From CAZCCC01 sp964535715 (GTDB lineage Bacteria; Patescibacteriota; Patescibacteriia; Buchananbacterales; UBA6539), in assembly GCA_964535715.1 (NCBI GenBank), contig CAZHUO010000009.1, positions 1 to 47,115 on the forward strand: a DNA stretch of 47,115 bases. The letters are read 5' to 3'. The number at the start of each line of letters is the position of its first letter. The first letter of the stretch is position 1. A model generated the notes under the pieces. The model was not told where the DNA came from, did no database searches, and saw only the letters and a program-made list of their open reading frames with translations. A program made the translations under genes and the position numbers. Shown piece by piece: positions 40,024 to 47,115 of the stretch.

Positions 40024-43000
40024 TTAGCCGAAGATACTTTTTTCCGGCGGCGGCAGATTTGATTTTTTTTCTTCTTTTTCCAAATCATCTTGAACTTTTA
40101 CGCTTGAAGCAAAATCGTCAACTTTTTTTATATCTTTATTCTTGTCTTTGGCTTTCAATAAATATTCAAGGGAATCCCTGGCAACTTCTGGACTTTCGTC
40201 TTCAGCGGCAATGGGTTTAACTTTCATATTATCTATGCCATAATCGGCTTTTATTTCTTTGGCTTCATTATCATTTTTAAGCCCAGTTATAACTTGTAAA
40301 TTCTCTTGATTTTCTGAAATCTGCATCGGCGCTGATATTTCATCTCCCTTGCTTAATCCGATATCCATTTTTACAATTGTCTCCACGTCATTATTAACTA
40401 AGTCAATATCTTGGCTTTTATACATCTGATAGCCTGCTTTTTCAACGGTTAAGTAATAGATATTTTTATTGACTAAAAATGAATAACGACCCAAACCGTC
40501 TGTGATCCTTGTCTCCAAAAGCTTGTTATATTTTTTATCATAAATTCTGACAATGGCATTTGAAATAGGCTTTCTGCTGGCTTTGTCGAAAATCTTGCCC
40601 CAGCTCTTTGGCGCTTTTTTGAATCCAAGACGATAAAATAATATAAAAAGCAATATGTGCACACATAAAAGTACAAAAGTTAACAGCCCCGGACTAATCA
40701 ACAAACAAACAGCTGCCAAGGGCACTGCTAAAAAGGCGAAGACGTATTGTAGTTTCCGCAAATACTTAATAAGTATAATTTTTGCGGTTGGAGCTGTTTT
40801 TTCTTGCGGATCAATCGGAATATTATAAGCAATTGAAGATTTTTTTTCGGTTATTTCAATAGTCTGGCCATAATACAAATCTAAATATTTAACGTCATTT
40901 TTTTGTCCTTTAAGGTATTCCGTTGGAAATCCGAATTTTGATTTTGTTACAGTTATATAATAACGACCAGACTCAACCAAAAAATTATATCTTCCTTCTT
41001 TATCTGTCACCTTTGATTGAACCAGCCGCCCGTTTTTTTCCTGATATAACCTGACAATTGCCAAATCAATCGGCTGTTTACTTAAAGAATTGTAGACAAC
41101 TCCCCATTTTTTGTGACGGCGCCTAAACAAAGCGGCTAAAGGCTGGGTGAATAAATACTGTAAATAATAAAATAAATTAAAAAAGGAAAAAGTGGCAAAA
41201 GTATTTGCTGCTGCCAAAAAAATCAAAGCCGGCATCGCCACCTTATTGATTTGCTCCAATAAAGGATTATCTAAAAATTTTAATATATTTTTTGACAACT
41301 CCAAAAAATCTGATTCGCTTTCATCATATGGTCCCAGGCAACCCGAGTCGGCCGGATAATCAATAGTTCCATCGCCATCATTATCTATTCCGTCCAAACA
41401 TTCCGATAAAGCAACTTCGTAGTCTGGCGGAAAACCACAATCCACTGGACAATTAATATTATTTTCTCCGCGGTCGATTTCGCAAATCTGATTGCCGCAA
41501 CAAGGCGAAACTGTATTGCATAAACATTGTCCAATATCAATTTCTTGGCAAATACCACAGGCAATATTACAATCTTCTGCGCAAGATGTCTGATCCGGAG
41601 GAGGCTGTAAAGCATAAGGACAATTATTCAAATCTTGATAATCTCTACGTTGAACGCCGTTAATGCAGCTGCTCCAATCACCCGGCAGCCAATTAGACAG
41701 GCAGACCTCAACACAGTCTTCGGGACAAATTTGGTCATCTTCGCCGATTTCGCAGACTAAATTGCCGCAGCAAGGTATTTGTTCCTGGCAAATGCATTGA
41801 TCTAAATCAATAGACTGGCACAAGCCGCAAGAAATTTCGCAGCCGGGAGTGCAACTTTGCACTTCGTCCGGTCTATCTAAATTAGTCCCGCAAGCATGCG
41901 AATCAAAGCATTCCCGGGTTTGAATTCCATCGGTGCATTCTCCCCAATCGTCACACTGCCAGTCAGGCAGGCATTCTGGCGGGCAGTCTTCTGGGCAGCT
42001 TAAATAATCTTCCGGCGGTTCAGCCCAAGATTCACAAACTTCATTGCCGCAGCAAGGTATATTATCTTCACAAATGCATAAATTGTCATTTAAAGTTTGG
42101 CAAATGCCGCAGCTTAAAGTGCATTCACCCGGACGGCAAGTCCGGCTTATTTCTGGCTGAGGCTGATTATTCCAGCAGACATCGGAATTAAGCCACTCAC
42201 ATTCTCGAGTCTGGATGCCTTCAGGCGGGCATTCCTCCGGCTCCCAATCGGCGCATTCATATATCGCTTCGCAATAGCAATCAGGATCCAAATAATCAAC
42301 TAAGCCGTCATTATCATCATCAATGCCATTGGTGCAATTTTCAACCGGTCCGCCGAGCGTTTGAAAACTGCCAATTTTTTGATCTTGCTGTCTGGGAAAT
42401 CCCTGCCTGGTTGCACTAATTCGGTAATCATAGACTTCACCCGCCTGCAGGTTGCCAACTAATTCAGAATAACTTATTCCGCTTAAGCCTTCTCGGGAAT
42501 ATTCCCAAACGCCGCCGCTTATGCGCCATTCCAAAAGAGAATTGCTGTCTAAATTAGTCGCCCAGTTTATTATCGCTGAATTTTCGGTAATTGTCGCCGA
42601 CGGCACGCCATAACTGATAATGGCAAAAACAATCTTGCAGTCATTTGTGCAGCCGGAGCTGTTTGGTGGCTCGCATTCTTCGCCTGTCTCTACTATGCCA
42701 TTCCCACAAACTGGCACACTGATGCATTGGTTATTAACACAATTTTGACCCGGATCGCAAGTACCGCAACTTCCACCACAGCCATCGCTACCGCAATTGC
42801 GGCCATTGCAATTAGGAATACAAATTGGCCCCTTATTGTGAGCCAAATAACTATGGGCAAAATAGTTATTATTTTTTTCCACTTCCAAATTATAAACTAA
42901 AAAATCACCGGTTTTAATTTCAACCGATGAAATAACAACCGCTTTGCCATCCTGCCTTAAAAGCTGGTCACCGATTTTAACTTTTCCCGCTTCTTTCCAT

Positions 43001-43464
43001 TGGCCGTTGATATAAAGAGGATGATTAGGAGTGACCCCAAACTCATCATTAATAAACAGATATTGATCAACCTGATGTTGGAATATTTTTAAAACAGTGG
43101 CCGCCTCCAACTTTTTAGTTGATTCATTATAAGAAATAACCGAATCGCCAACTTTAATTTTTTCAATCGGCAGCTTAGCATCATTTGTTGAAGAAATTTC
43201 TGTTCCGGCCAAAAAACAACCATACCAGCAATGGCAAGATAAACAACTGGGATTTTCGCCGCCAGTACAGCTGCTTGAAGCTTCACATTCTTCGCCTGTC
43301 TCAACTATGCCGTTGCCGCAAACTGGACTTAGAGAAGGAACAACCGCATTAACATTAACATCAGCCGCTTTAACCTCAGGCAGGGCTGAAAAAAGAAAAA
43401 AAGAGCCAATGCTTGAAGATATGACAAAACTTGTTAAAATAAAAATTTTAGCTTTTGTCGGCAT
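40024..43464 (-). CDS. Large Cys-rich surface protein with Hint (intein-like) domain
   Basis: The 1146-aa protein has a signal segment (about 8-30). A Cys-rich stretch (CGNGIVETGEEC) follows, then an intein-like Hint domain from Cys83 (CFLAGTEI) to Asn210 (YFAHSYLAHN). The block B motif TPNHPL is at about 145-150. There is no homing endonuclease. Next is a Cys-rich segment, an FN3-like domain at about 285-370 (ATITENSAIINW), and three repeats of about 85-90 residues with CGICQ..CxC and CCGNxxCE motifs, each with a thrombospondin-like part. Calcium-loop DGIDNDGDGTIDY is near 715. A membrane helix at about 760 is followed by two carboxypeptidase-regulatory-like beta domains (GVVYNSLSKQPIDLAIVRLY; GKIFDKASRKPISNAIVRIY) around further helices, and a charged tail. 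Residue +1 after HN is Lys, so splicing is not expected. It overlaps the DUF916-like gene by 17 bp. Confidence 0.85.
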   Translation of the reverse strand: MPTKAKIFILTSFVISSSIGSFFLFSALPEVKAADVNVNAVVPSLSPVCGNGIVETGEECEASSSCTGGENPSCLSCHCWYGCFLAGTEISSTNDAKLPIEKIKVGDSVISYNESTKKLEAATVLKIFQHQVDQYLFINDEFGVTPNHPLYINGQWKEAGKVKIGDQLLRQDGKAVVISSVEIKTGDFLVYNLEVEKNNNYFAHSYLAHNKGPICIPNCNGRNCGSDGCGGSCGTCDPGQNCVNNQCISVPVCGNGIVETGEECEPPNSSGCTNDCKIVFAIISYGVPSATITENSAIINWATNLDSNSLLEWRISGGVWEYSREGLSGISYSELVGNLQAGEVYDYRISATRQGFPRQQDQKIGSFQTLGGPVENCTNGIDDDNDGLVDYLDPDCYCEAIYECADWEPEECPPEGIQTRECEWLNSDVCWNNQPQPEISRTCRPGECTLSCGICQTLNDNLCICEDNIPCCGNEVCESWAEPPEDYLSCPEDCPPECLPDWQCDDWGECTDGIQTRECFDSHACGTNLDRPDEVQSCTPGCEISCGLCQSIDLDQCICQEQIPCCGNLVCEIGEDDQICPEDCVEVCLSNWLPGDWSSCINGVQRRDYQDLNNCPYALQPPPDQTSCAEDCNIACGICQEIDIGQCLCNTVSPCCGNQICEIDRGENNINCPVDCGFPPDYEVALSECLDGIDNDGDGTIDYPADSGCLGPYDESESDFLELSKNILKFLDNPLLEQINKVAMPALIFLAAANTFATFSFFNLFYYLQYLFTQPLAALFRRRHKKWGVVYNSLSKQPIDLAIVRLYQEKNGRLVQSKVTDKEGRYNFLVESGRYYITVTKSKFGFPTEYLKGQKNDVKYLDLYYGQTIEITEKKSSIAYNIPIDPQEKTAPTAKIILIKYLRKLQYVFAFLAVPLAAVCLLISPGLLTFVLLCVHILLFILFYRLGFKKAPKSWGKIFDKASRKPISNAIVRIYDKKYNKLLETRITDGLGRYSFLVNKNIYYLTVEKAGYQMYKSQDIDLVNNDVETIVKMDIGLSKGDEISAPMQISENQENLQVITGLKNDNEAKEIKADYGIDNMKVKPIAAEDESPEVARDSLEYLLKAKDKNKDIKKVDDFASSVKVQDDLEKEEKKSNLPPPEKSIFG

Positions 43465-44449
43465 ATGATTTTATTCTTGCCTTTTTTTTCAACTTATTTA
43501 CCTTTAAATTAATTAAAATAAAAATAACAAAAATGATCAAGACGGCAAGAGTTGAAATGCCCAAGCGCCAGGGAAAAAACCAAAAATCAACATTCTTTGT
43601 AAAAATTTTATTTTCAGCGCCGAAATTTACGCTTAAAATAGCCGTGTGCTTGCCAAGTGATTTATTATTTATTTCATTCTTTAAGCCAAATAAAAATCCG
43701 CTGAAAAAATCTTTTGTCTTATTCTTTTCTCCCCATACCAATTCAAAGCGCCTGACGCTTCCGGGTAATATATATTTTCCCCCATCATTCATTTTAAAAG
43801 TCTTGCTAAAGCCGAATTTATTCCTAACTTCAAGCTCAATAGTCGGACGAAGATGCACGTTTCCGCTATTTGAAATACGAGCGGCAAAATTTAAAGGAAA
43901 ATCTGAATAATATTTTTTTGGCGGATAAATTAAAAAATCCAAAATTTCGGCTTGTTCCTTAATATCGCCGTTAACTTTCAAAAAAATCAGCGTGCCGACT
44001 TTGCTTTTTATGTTTAATTGGGCTGGATTTTCATTATCTTCAGGCATCGTCTCCCAAAATATAACTGCATAATAGCCGCCGGGCAATGCCTCTTTCGGAA
44101 TATCAATTTCAAAAGGAACAATTGCAATCTGATTCGGTTTAAGAAGGATTGAATCCTGTTCGAGTTTAAACCAATTTAAATAATCATTTTTTTCCGATTC
44201 AGGAAGGTAAACGGGCGATCCTTCTTCGCCACTTGTATTAAAAACCTCTATACTGGCTTTTAAAAAAAGATTTTCTTTGGTTTCATTAAAAATTTTTACC
44301 ACTCCCTTTTGGCTTTGGCCGGTGTCAGCCACAAAATCAAGCAACGGAGAAATAATCGTCGTTGCAAAACAAAAACTCGGACTAAAAAACAAAAACAAAA
44401 AAATAAAAATTGCTGTTTTTATTTTTCTGCAAAAATATTTTTTAGCCAT
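43448..44449 (-). CDS. DUF916/WxL-interacting-protein-like membrane protein
   Basis: A 333-aa exported protein: signal peptide (about 10-29, ending FCFA), two beta-sandwich domains, and a C-terminal membrane helix (about 297-317) with a basic cytoplasmic tail (KKKARIKSYADKS). GGYYAVIFWETM near residue 125 and AARISNSGNVHLRPTIELEV near 190 are the typical DUF916/DUF3324-type pattern of the WxL-interacting proteins of Gram-positive bacteria. It lies between a WxL-like gene and the Cys-rich protein with short gaps or overlap, as in WxL clusters. The product probably anchors a surface complex; function is by family. Confidence 0.75.
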   Translation of the reverse strand: MAKKYFCRKIKTAIFIFLFLFFSPSFCFATTIISPLLDFVADTGQSQKGVVKIFNETKENLFLKASIEVFNTSGEEGSPVYLPESEKNDYLNWFKLEQDSILLKPNQIAIVPFEIDIPKEALPGGYYAVIFWETMPEDNENPAQLNIKSKVGTLIFLKVNGDIKEQAEILDFLIYPPKKYYSDFPLNFAARISNSGNVHLRPTIELEVRNKFGFSKTFKMNDGGKYILPGSVRRFELVWGEKNKTKDFFSGFLFGLKNEINNKSLGKHTAILSVNFGAENKIFTKNVDFWFFPWRLGISTLAVLIIFVIFILINLKVNKLKKKARIKSYADKS

Positions 44450-44450
44450 A

Positions 44451-45176
44451 TTAAAAGTTTGCCGTAGCCGAATATGTTAAAGTTGTGGTATATGTTCCGG
44501 GTTCTGTCGCCGAAGATATGTTGGCGATATAAGAAACGGTATAAGTGGTTTGGTTTATTTGAGAAGTAGAAGTCGCAACCGTAGCACCACTATTGAATGC
44601 AAAAAAATTTGCCGTATTATACTGGTTGGCAGCCGTTCCGATTGGCGAAGTGCCGGCTGCATCGGCGCCGATACTCGGACTTGAGTTGCTGACCAAATTT
44701 ATGCCAAATTGTTCAGTTCCGACAGCTGAGGCCAAAGCTGATGCGCCAATAGCATTAATTGTATTGACACCACTTGTAAGAGTCGATCCGCTTACGGTTA
44801 TTGTAAAACCACCGCTGGCATTTGTTGCAACAACCATTTGATTTGAGTCGCTTCCAGTGACAGATGAACCGAGAGTCCCTAAATCAATATTTCCATCAGC
44901 TATCGAAAAAGTAATATATTGATCAGTATACATTTCTCGAAATCCGACTTTTGTTCCGTAATTAGCCGAAGTTGAGGTGGCTGAAAGGATTATCGCCTCG
45001 CCGATTGTGTCCTGCAGGCCATAATTGGCCGAAGTACTGTCTTCACCACCGCCTGAACTGAAAACATCGGCCCAAATTACATAATTAGTGCTTTCCATTC
45101 TCGCATAAATACTGCTTGCGGAAATGGTGAATAAAAATAGAGAAATGCAAAATATGCTAAAAAATATTTTTTTCAT
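44451..45176 (-). CDS. WxL-like secreted surface protein
   Basis: A 241-aa secreted protein with signal peptide (1-25, ASSIYA). The rest is Ser/Thr/Gly/Ala-rich beta sequence (TSANYGLQDTIGEA; STSANYGTKVGF repeats). The end SATEPGTYTTTLTYSATANF is the C-terminal beta unit typical of WxL-type domains, though the WxL triplet itself is not visible (Tyr-Ser at that place). It stands directly before the DUF916-like gene. First gene of the surface operon. No LPXTG, no transmembrane anchor, so it probably binds non-covalently. Confidence 0.7.
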   Translation of the reverse strand: MKKIFFSIFCISLFLFTISASSIYARMESTNYVIWADVFSSGGGEDSTSANYGLQDTIGEAIILSATSTSANYGTKVGFREMYTDQYITFSIADGNIDLGTLGSSVTGSDSNQMVVATNASGGFTITVSGSTLTSGVNTINAIGASALASAVGTEQFGINLVSNSSPSIGADAAGTSPIGTAANQYNTANFFAFNSGATVATSTSQINQTTYTVSYIANISSATEPGTYTTTLTYSATANF

Positions 45177-45245
45177 TTTTATTTAAGATATAGATAATAA
45201 TTAACTGCTAATTTTAATTATATTATACTAAAAAAACATCATAAA

Positions 45246-45285
45246 GAAAAGCCCGCCATTTCTTAATGAAATAAACGGACTTTTC
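45246..45285 (-). terminator. Terminator of the 182-aa gene
   Basis: Minus strand GTCCGTTTATTTC-ATTAA-GAAATGGCGGGC followed by TTTTC, 20 bp after the stop at 45308. Confidence 0.7.
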
Positions 45286-45307
45286 AGTATTTGAGCTTAT
45301 AATTATT

Positions 45308-45856
45308 CTATTGAACTGGCTGATTTGGTTCTTTCTGACCGCCGGTTAGATAATCATTAATTGCCTGAACAACTCGTCCATCACTTTTTAGATCTTCAAT
45401 TATTATAACGTGATCTCGATTAATTATGATTTCATCGCTTGGTCCGTGGAGTTCATTACCCATCTTTATTAAGGTTAATCGCTGTTCCGGCTGAGTCTGG
45501 ACATCCGGCGGCTGGCCGATGGTGTTTTGTAAAGTAATAACCTGCAAATAATAAATGTCGCTCAGATACAAAAATCCTTCATCAACTTTTGATATTTTAC
45601 CAAAATAGACCTGGCCGTTTGTTAAAAATACTGCCTGCCAATCGGCTTTAAAAATAAGTGAATCACCTAATAATGGAAAGCTGGTTTTTAAGCCGGTATA
45701 ATTGGCTATAAAATAAATCCCGCAGCCGATTATTGCCAAAATAACCACCAAGGTGATTAAACCTTTTAGCCATGATGATTTTTGACAACAAGAGGAAACA
45801 TCTAATCTCTCATTATCTAAAGGTTTAACAGGTTTGTTGCTAATTGGATAAGCCAT
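45308..45856 (-). CDS. Uncharacterised single-span membrane protein, 182 aa
   Basis: Start ATG 45856 preceded by AAAGGAG, a good ribosome site. The N-terminal 35 residues (with Cys-Cys) are cytoplasmic, one membrane helix is at about 31-52, and an external domain follows with VFLTNGQVYFGKISKVDEGFLYLSDIYYLQV, a beta-hairpin pattern of a small Sm-like or DUF-type fold. GGQKEPNQPVQ is the tail. Family not recognised. It lies downstream of the AI-2E permease gene by about 60 bp, which includes the dyad TTGGGAAGTCCCAA. Confidence 0.65.
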   Translation of the reverse strand: MAYPISNKPVKPLDNERLDVSSCCQKSSWLKGLITLVVILAIIGCGIYFIANYTGLKTSFPLLGDSLIFKADWQAVFLTNGQVYFGKISKVDEGFLYLSDIYYLQVITLQNTIGQPPDVQTQPEQRLTLIKMGNELHGPSDEIIINRDHVIIIEDLKSDGRVVQAINDYLTGGQKEPNQPVQ

Positions 45857-45918
45857 TTTTTTCTCCTTTACTTTTTGGGAAGTCCCAATTTATTAATAAT
45901 ATATTTATTATAAAAATT

Positions 45919-46989
45919 TTATGGATTATTATCAAGTACGGTCTTTATATTTTTTGATTCTGATCTTTGGATCAAGTCATTAATGATTATTCCGATTGAA
46001 GTGGCAACCGGCACCGCCAAAATTATACCGATTATACCGGCCAATCTATAACCGATTAATATAATAATAATGGTAATAACCGGATTTAAACCGACTTTTT
46101 TCTCCATTACTTTTGGAACAATCACTTTTTCTTCTAACTGCTGAATTACTATATAAATCAGCAGAACTGCAAATCCGCGCAAAACTGAGAATGGTTCAAC
46201 TGTAAAGCCGAGAAATACGGCAGGAATTGCCGCCAGAATCGGACCGATATATGGCACTATTTCTGTAATTCCCGCAATCAATGCCAAAACCAATGCATAT
46301 TTCGGCATAAAAAATAATAAGCAGACAAAAGTAAAGAATCCGATTATCAAAGCTAAAATCAACTGACCCCAGGCCCAATCGCTGATTTTTTTCTTTATTT
46401 TTTGAAATAGTTCGGAAAAATAGGGATAATGCTTGGCCGGCATTGTTAATTTTAAAAGCCGATCCATTATTCCCTTTTGAACAACAAGATAGAAAACGAT
46501 TGTTAATATGATCAAAAGATTAACCAAACTTTGAAAAATCACCACTACTGACGAATAAACTCCGCTAGCCGCCTGCTCCAAAATAGACTGTAGACCTTTA
46601 AGTCCACCCTGAATATTTTCGGTTAAACCTTTTTCGTCAGAAAAATCTTTCAAATAATTGAAATTTTCAACAATTTTTTCCCAAAGATATGGAAAATTAC
46701 TTGAAAGCCTTGATACCTGCTCGATGATCGGCGGCACTATCATTCTGACTGACAGAAAGAAAATAAAAAATATGATAATATAAATCAATATCACGCCAAC
46801 TCCTCTGGGTATTTTTTTATTTTCAAGAAAATTAACCAGGGGCTCGATAACTATTGCAATCATCACGGAAATAAAAGCAATTAAAATAATATCGCGGATA
46901 AACCAAGCAAACGCCAAAACCAATAACACCCCGATTATTTTTAGAATTGCTCTTGTCGAAATATTAATAGTAATATTTTTATTTTCCAT
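45919..46989 (-). CDS. AI-2E family permease (TqsA/UPF0118)
   Basis: A 356-aa membrane protein with seven to eight segments. The family's central region is clear: SVMIAIVIEPLVNFLENKKIPRGVGVILIYI, a soluble stretch at about 75-140, ALIAGITEIVPYIGPILAAIPAVFLGF and the C-terminal EEKVIVPKVMEKKVGLNPV. Members were named for AI-2 export but include Na+(Li+)/H+ antiporters. Substrate is open here; given two ATPases and an antiporter in the window, ion transport is a reasonable alternative. A promoter is at 47028-47057. Confidence 0.9.
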   Translation of the reverse strand: MENKNITINISTRAILKIIGVLLVLAFAWFIRDIILIAFISVMIAIVIEPLVNFLENKKIPRGVGVILIYIIIFFIFFLSVRMIVPPIIEQVSRLSSNFPYLWEKIVENFNYLKDFSDEKGLTENIQGGLKGLQSILEQAASGVYSSVVVIFQSLVNLLIILTIVFYLVVQKGIMDRLLKLTMPAKHYPYFSELFQKIKKKISDWAWGQLILALIIGFFTFVCLLFFMPKYALVLALIAGITEIVPYIGPILAAIPAVFLGFTVEPFSVLRGFAVLLIYIVIQQLEEKVIVPKVMEKKVGLNPVITIIIILIGYRLAGIIGIILAVPVATSIGIIINDLIQRSESKNIKTVLDNNP

Positions 46990-47027
46990 AATTAAAAAAA
47001 ATAATCTTGATTATTAAATCTTAATAA

Positions 47028-47057
47028 ATTATACTAAATTAGCCCACAAGATGTCAA
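47028..47057 (-). promoter_or_regulatory. Promoter of the AI-2E permease gene
   Basis: TTGACA (47052-47057), 18-nt spacer, TATAAT (47028-47033) with an upstream TAG that may act as extended -10. Confidence 0.6.
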
Positions 47058-47072
47058 TTATAACGTAATGGG

Positions 47073-47090
47073 CCAATAGCTTGGCAACAC
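47073..47090. repeat. 18-bp inverted repeat, right copy
   Basis: CCAATAGCTTGGCAACAC, reverse complement GTGTTGCCAAGCTATTGG, matches 26-43 at 17 of 18 positions. Confidence 0.4.
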
Positions 47091-47115
47091 CTAAGGTATA
47101 ATAACCATATGACTA

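Noticed and set aside
42825..43220. Active splicing intein
   Set aside because: The residue after the terminal Asn is Lys, not Cys, Ser or Thr, so canonical splicing cannot work.
1..47115. CRISPR array, prophage or rRNA operon
   Set aside because: No regularly spaced direct repeats, no phage structural genes and no rRNA sequence were seen.
1..47115. UGA recoding as in some Patescibacteria
   Set aside because: UGA ends several well-defined ORFs at the expected place, for example 282-284 in an ATGA overlap.

Overview
The window is AT-rich and gene-dense, and looks like a chromosome segment of an ultra-small bacterium of the Patescibacteria (Candidate Phyla Radiation) type. That placement is an inference. 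It rests on the low GC, the short intergenic AT ladders, the many palindromes built on CCGCCAGAGGCGG, several family-short proteins (F-ATPase delta, an RSH enzyme without its C-terminal domains), and secreted Cys-rich/Hint and WxL-like proteins. No rRNA or CRISPR is present. UGA appears to be used as a normal stop. The replication/competence genes dprA, topA, parA and parB, three tRNAs and glycyl-tRNA synthetase mark it as core chromosome rather than plasmid or phage.

Layout. 1-6.8 kb: two small coupled ORFs of unknown function (minus), then dprA, a queuosine-precursor transporter, folC, a broken four-helix-bundle gene and topA (plus). 6.8-8.1 kb: small membrane proteins, one of them broken, and hairpins. 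8.1-17.1 kb: a complete nine-gene V/A-type ATPase operon (minus; 5'-H-I-K-E-C-F-A-B-D). 17.2-18.2 kb: a CBS-domain protein and a beta-carbonic-anhydrase-like protein. 18.5-25.4 kb: a complete F-type ATP synthase operon (minus; atpZ/I-B-E-F-H-A-G-D-C). 25.5-27.1 kb: a divergently transcribed CPA2/NapA-like cation/proton antiporter. 27.1-29 kb: a structured repeat, a candidate small RNA, a transposase remnant and a truncated ClpC-like ATPase. 29-35.4 kb: RSH (p)ppGpp enzyme, a REP-like hairpin cluster, parAB, a small unknown gene, tRNA-Met, tRNA-fMet, tRNA-Leu and two tandem YdjM/DUF457-like membrane proteins. 35.4-39.7 kb: M16 peptidase, an unknown gene, GlyRS and a dolichol-kinase-like membrane protein. 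39.7-47 kb: a structured repeat, then a cell-surface operon (WxL-like protein, DUF916-like protein, a large Cys-rich protein carrying an intein-like Hint domain), a membrane protein and an AI-2E-family permease.

The most striking system is the bioenergetic island at 8.1-27.1 kb. The V-type K subunit keeps all five residues that bind Na+ in Enterococcus hirae NtpK, while the F-type c subunit keeps only the carboxylate and lacks the other Na+ ligands. The sequence therefore predicts a Na+ V-ATPase and an H+ F-ATPase encoded next to each other, plus an antiporter with the DD pair of electrogenic Na+/H+ exchangers. Together they could interconvert ATP, H+ and Na+ gradients.

A second notable item is a dispersed, strongly structured non-coding repeat with three copies (18.2, 27.1 and 39.7 kb). 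Its 19-bp stem carries a compensatory base-pair change between copies.
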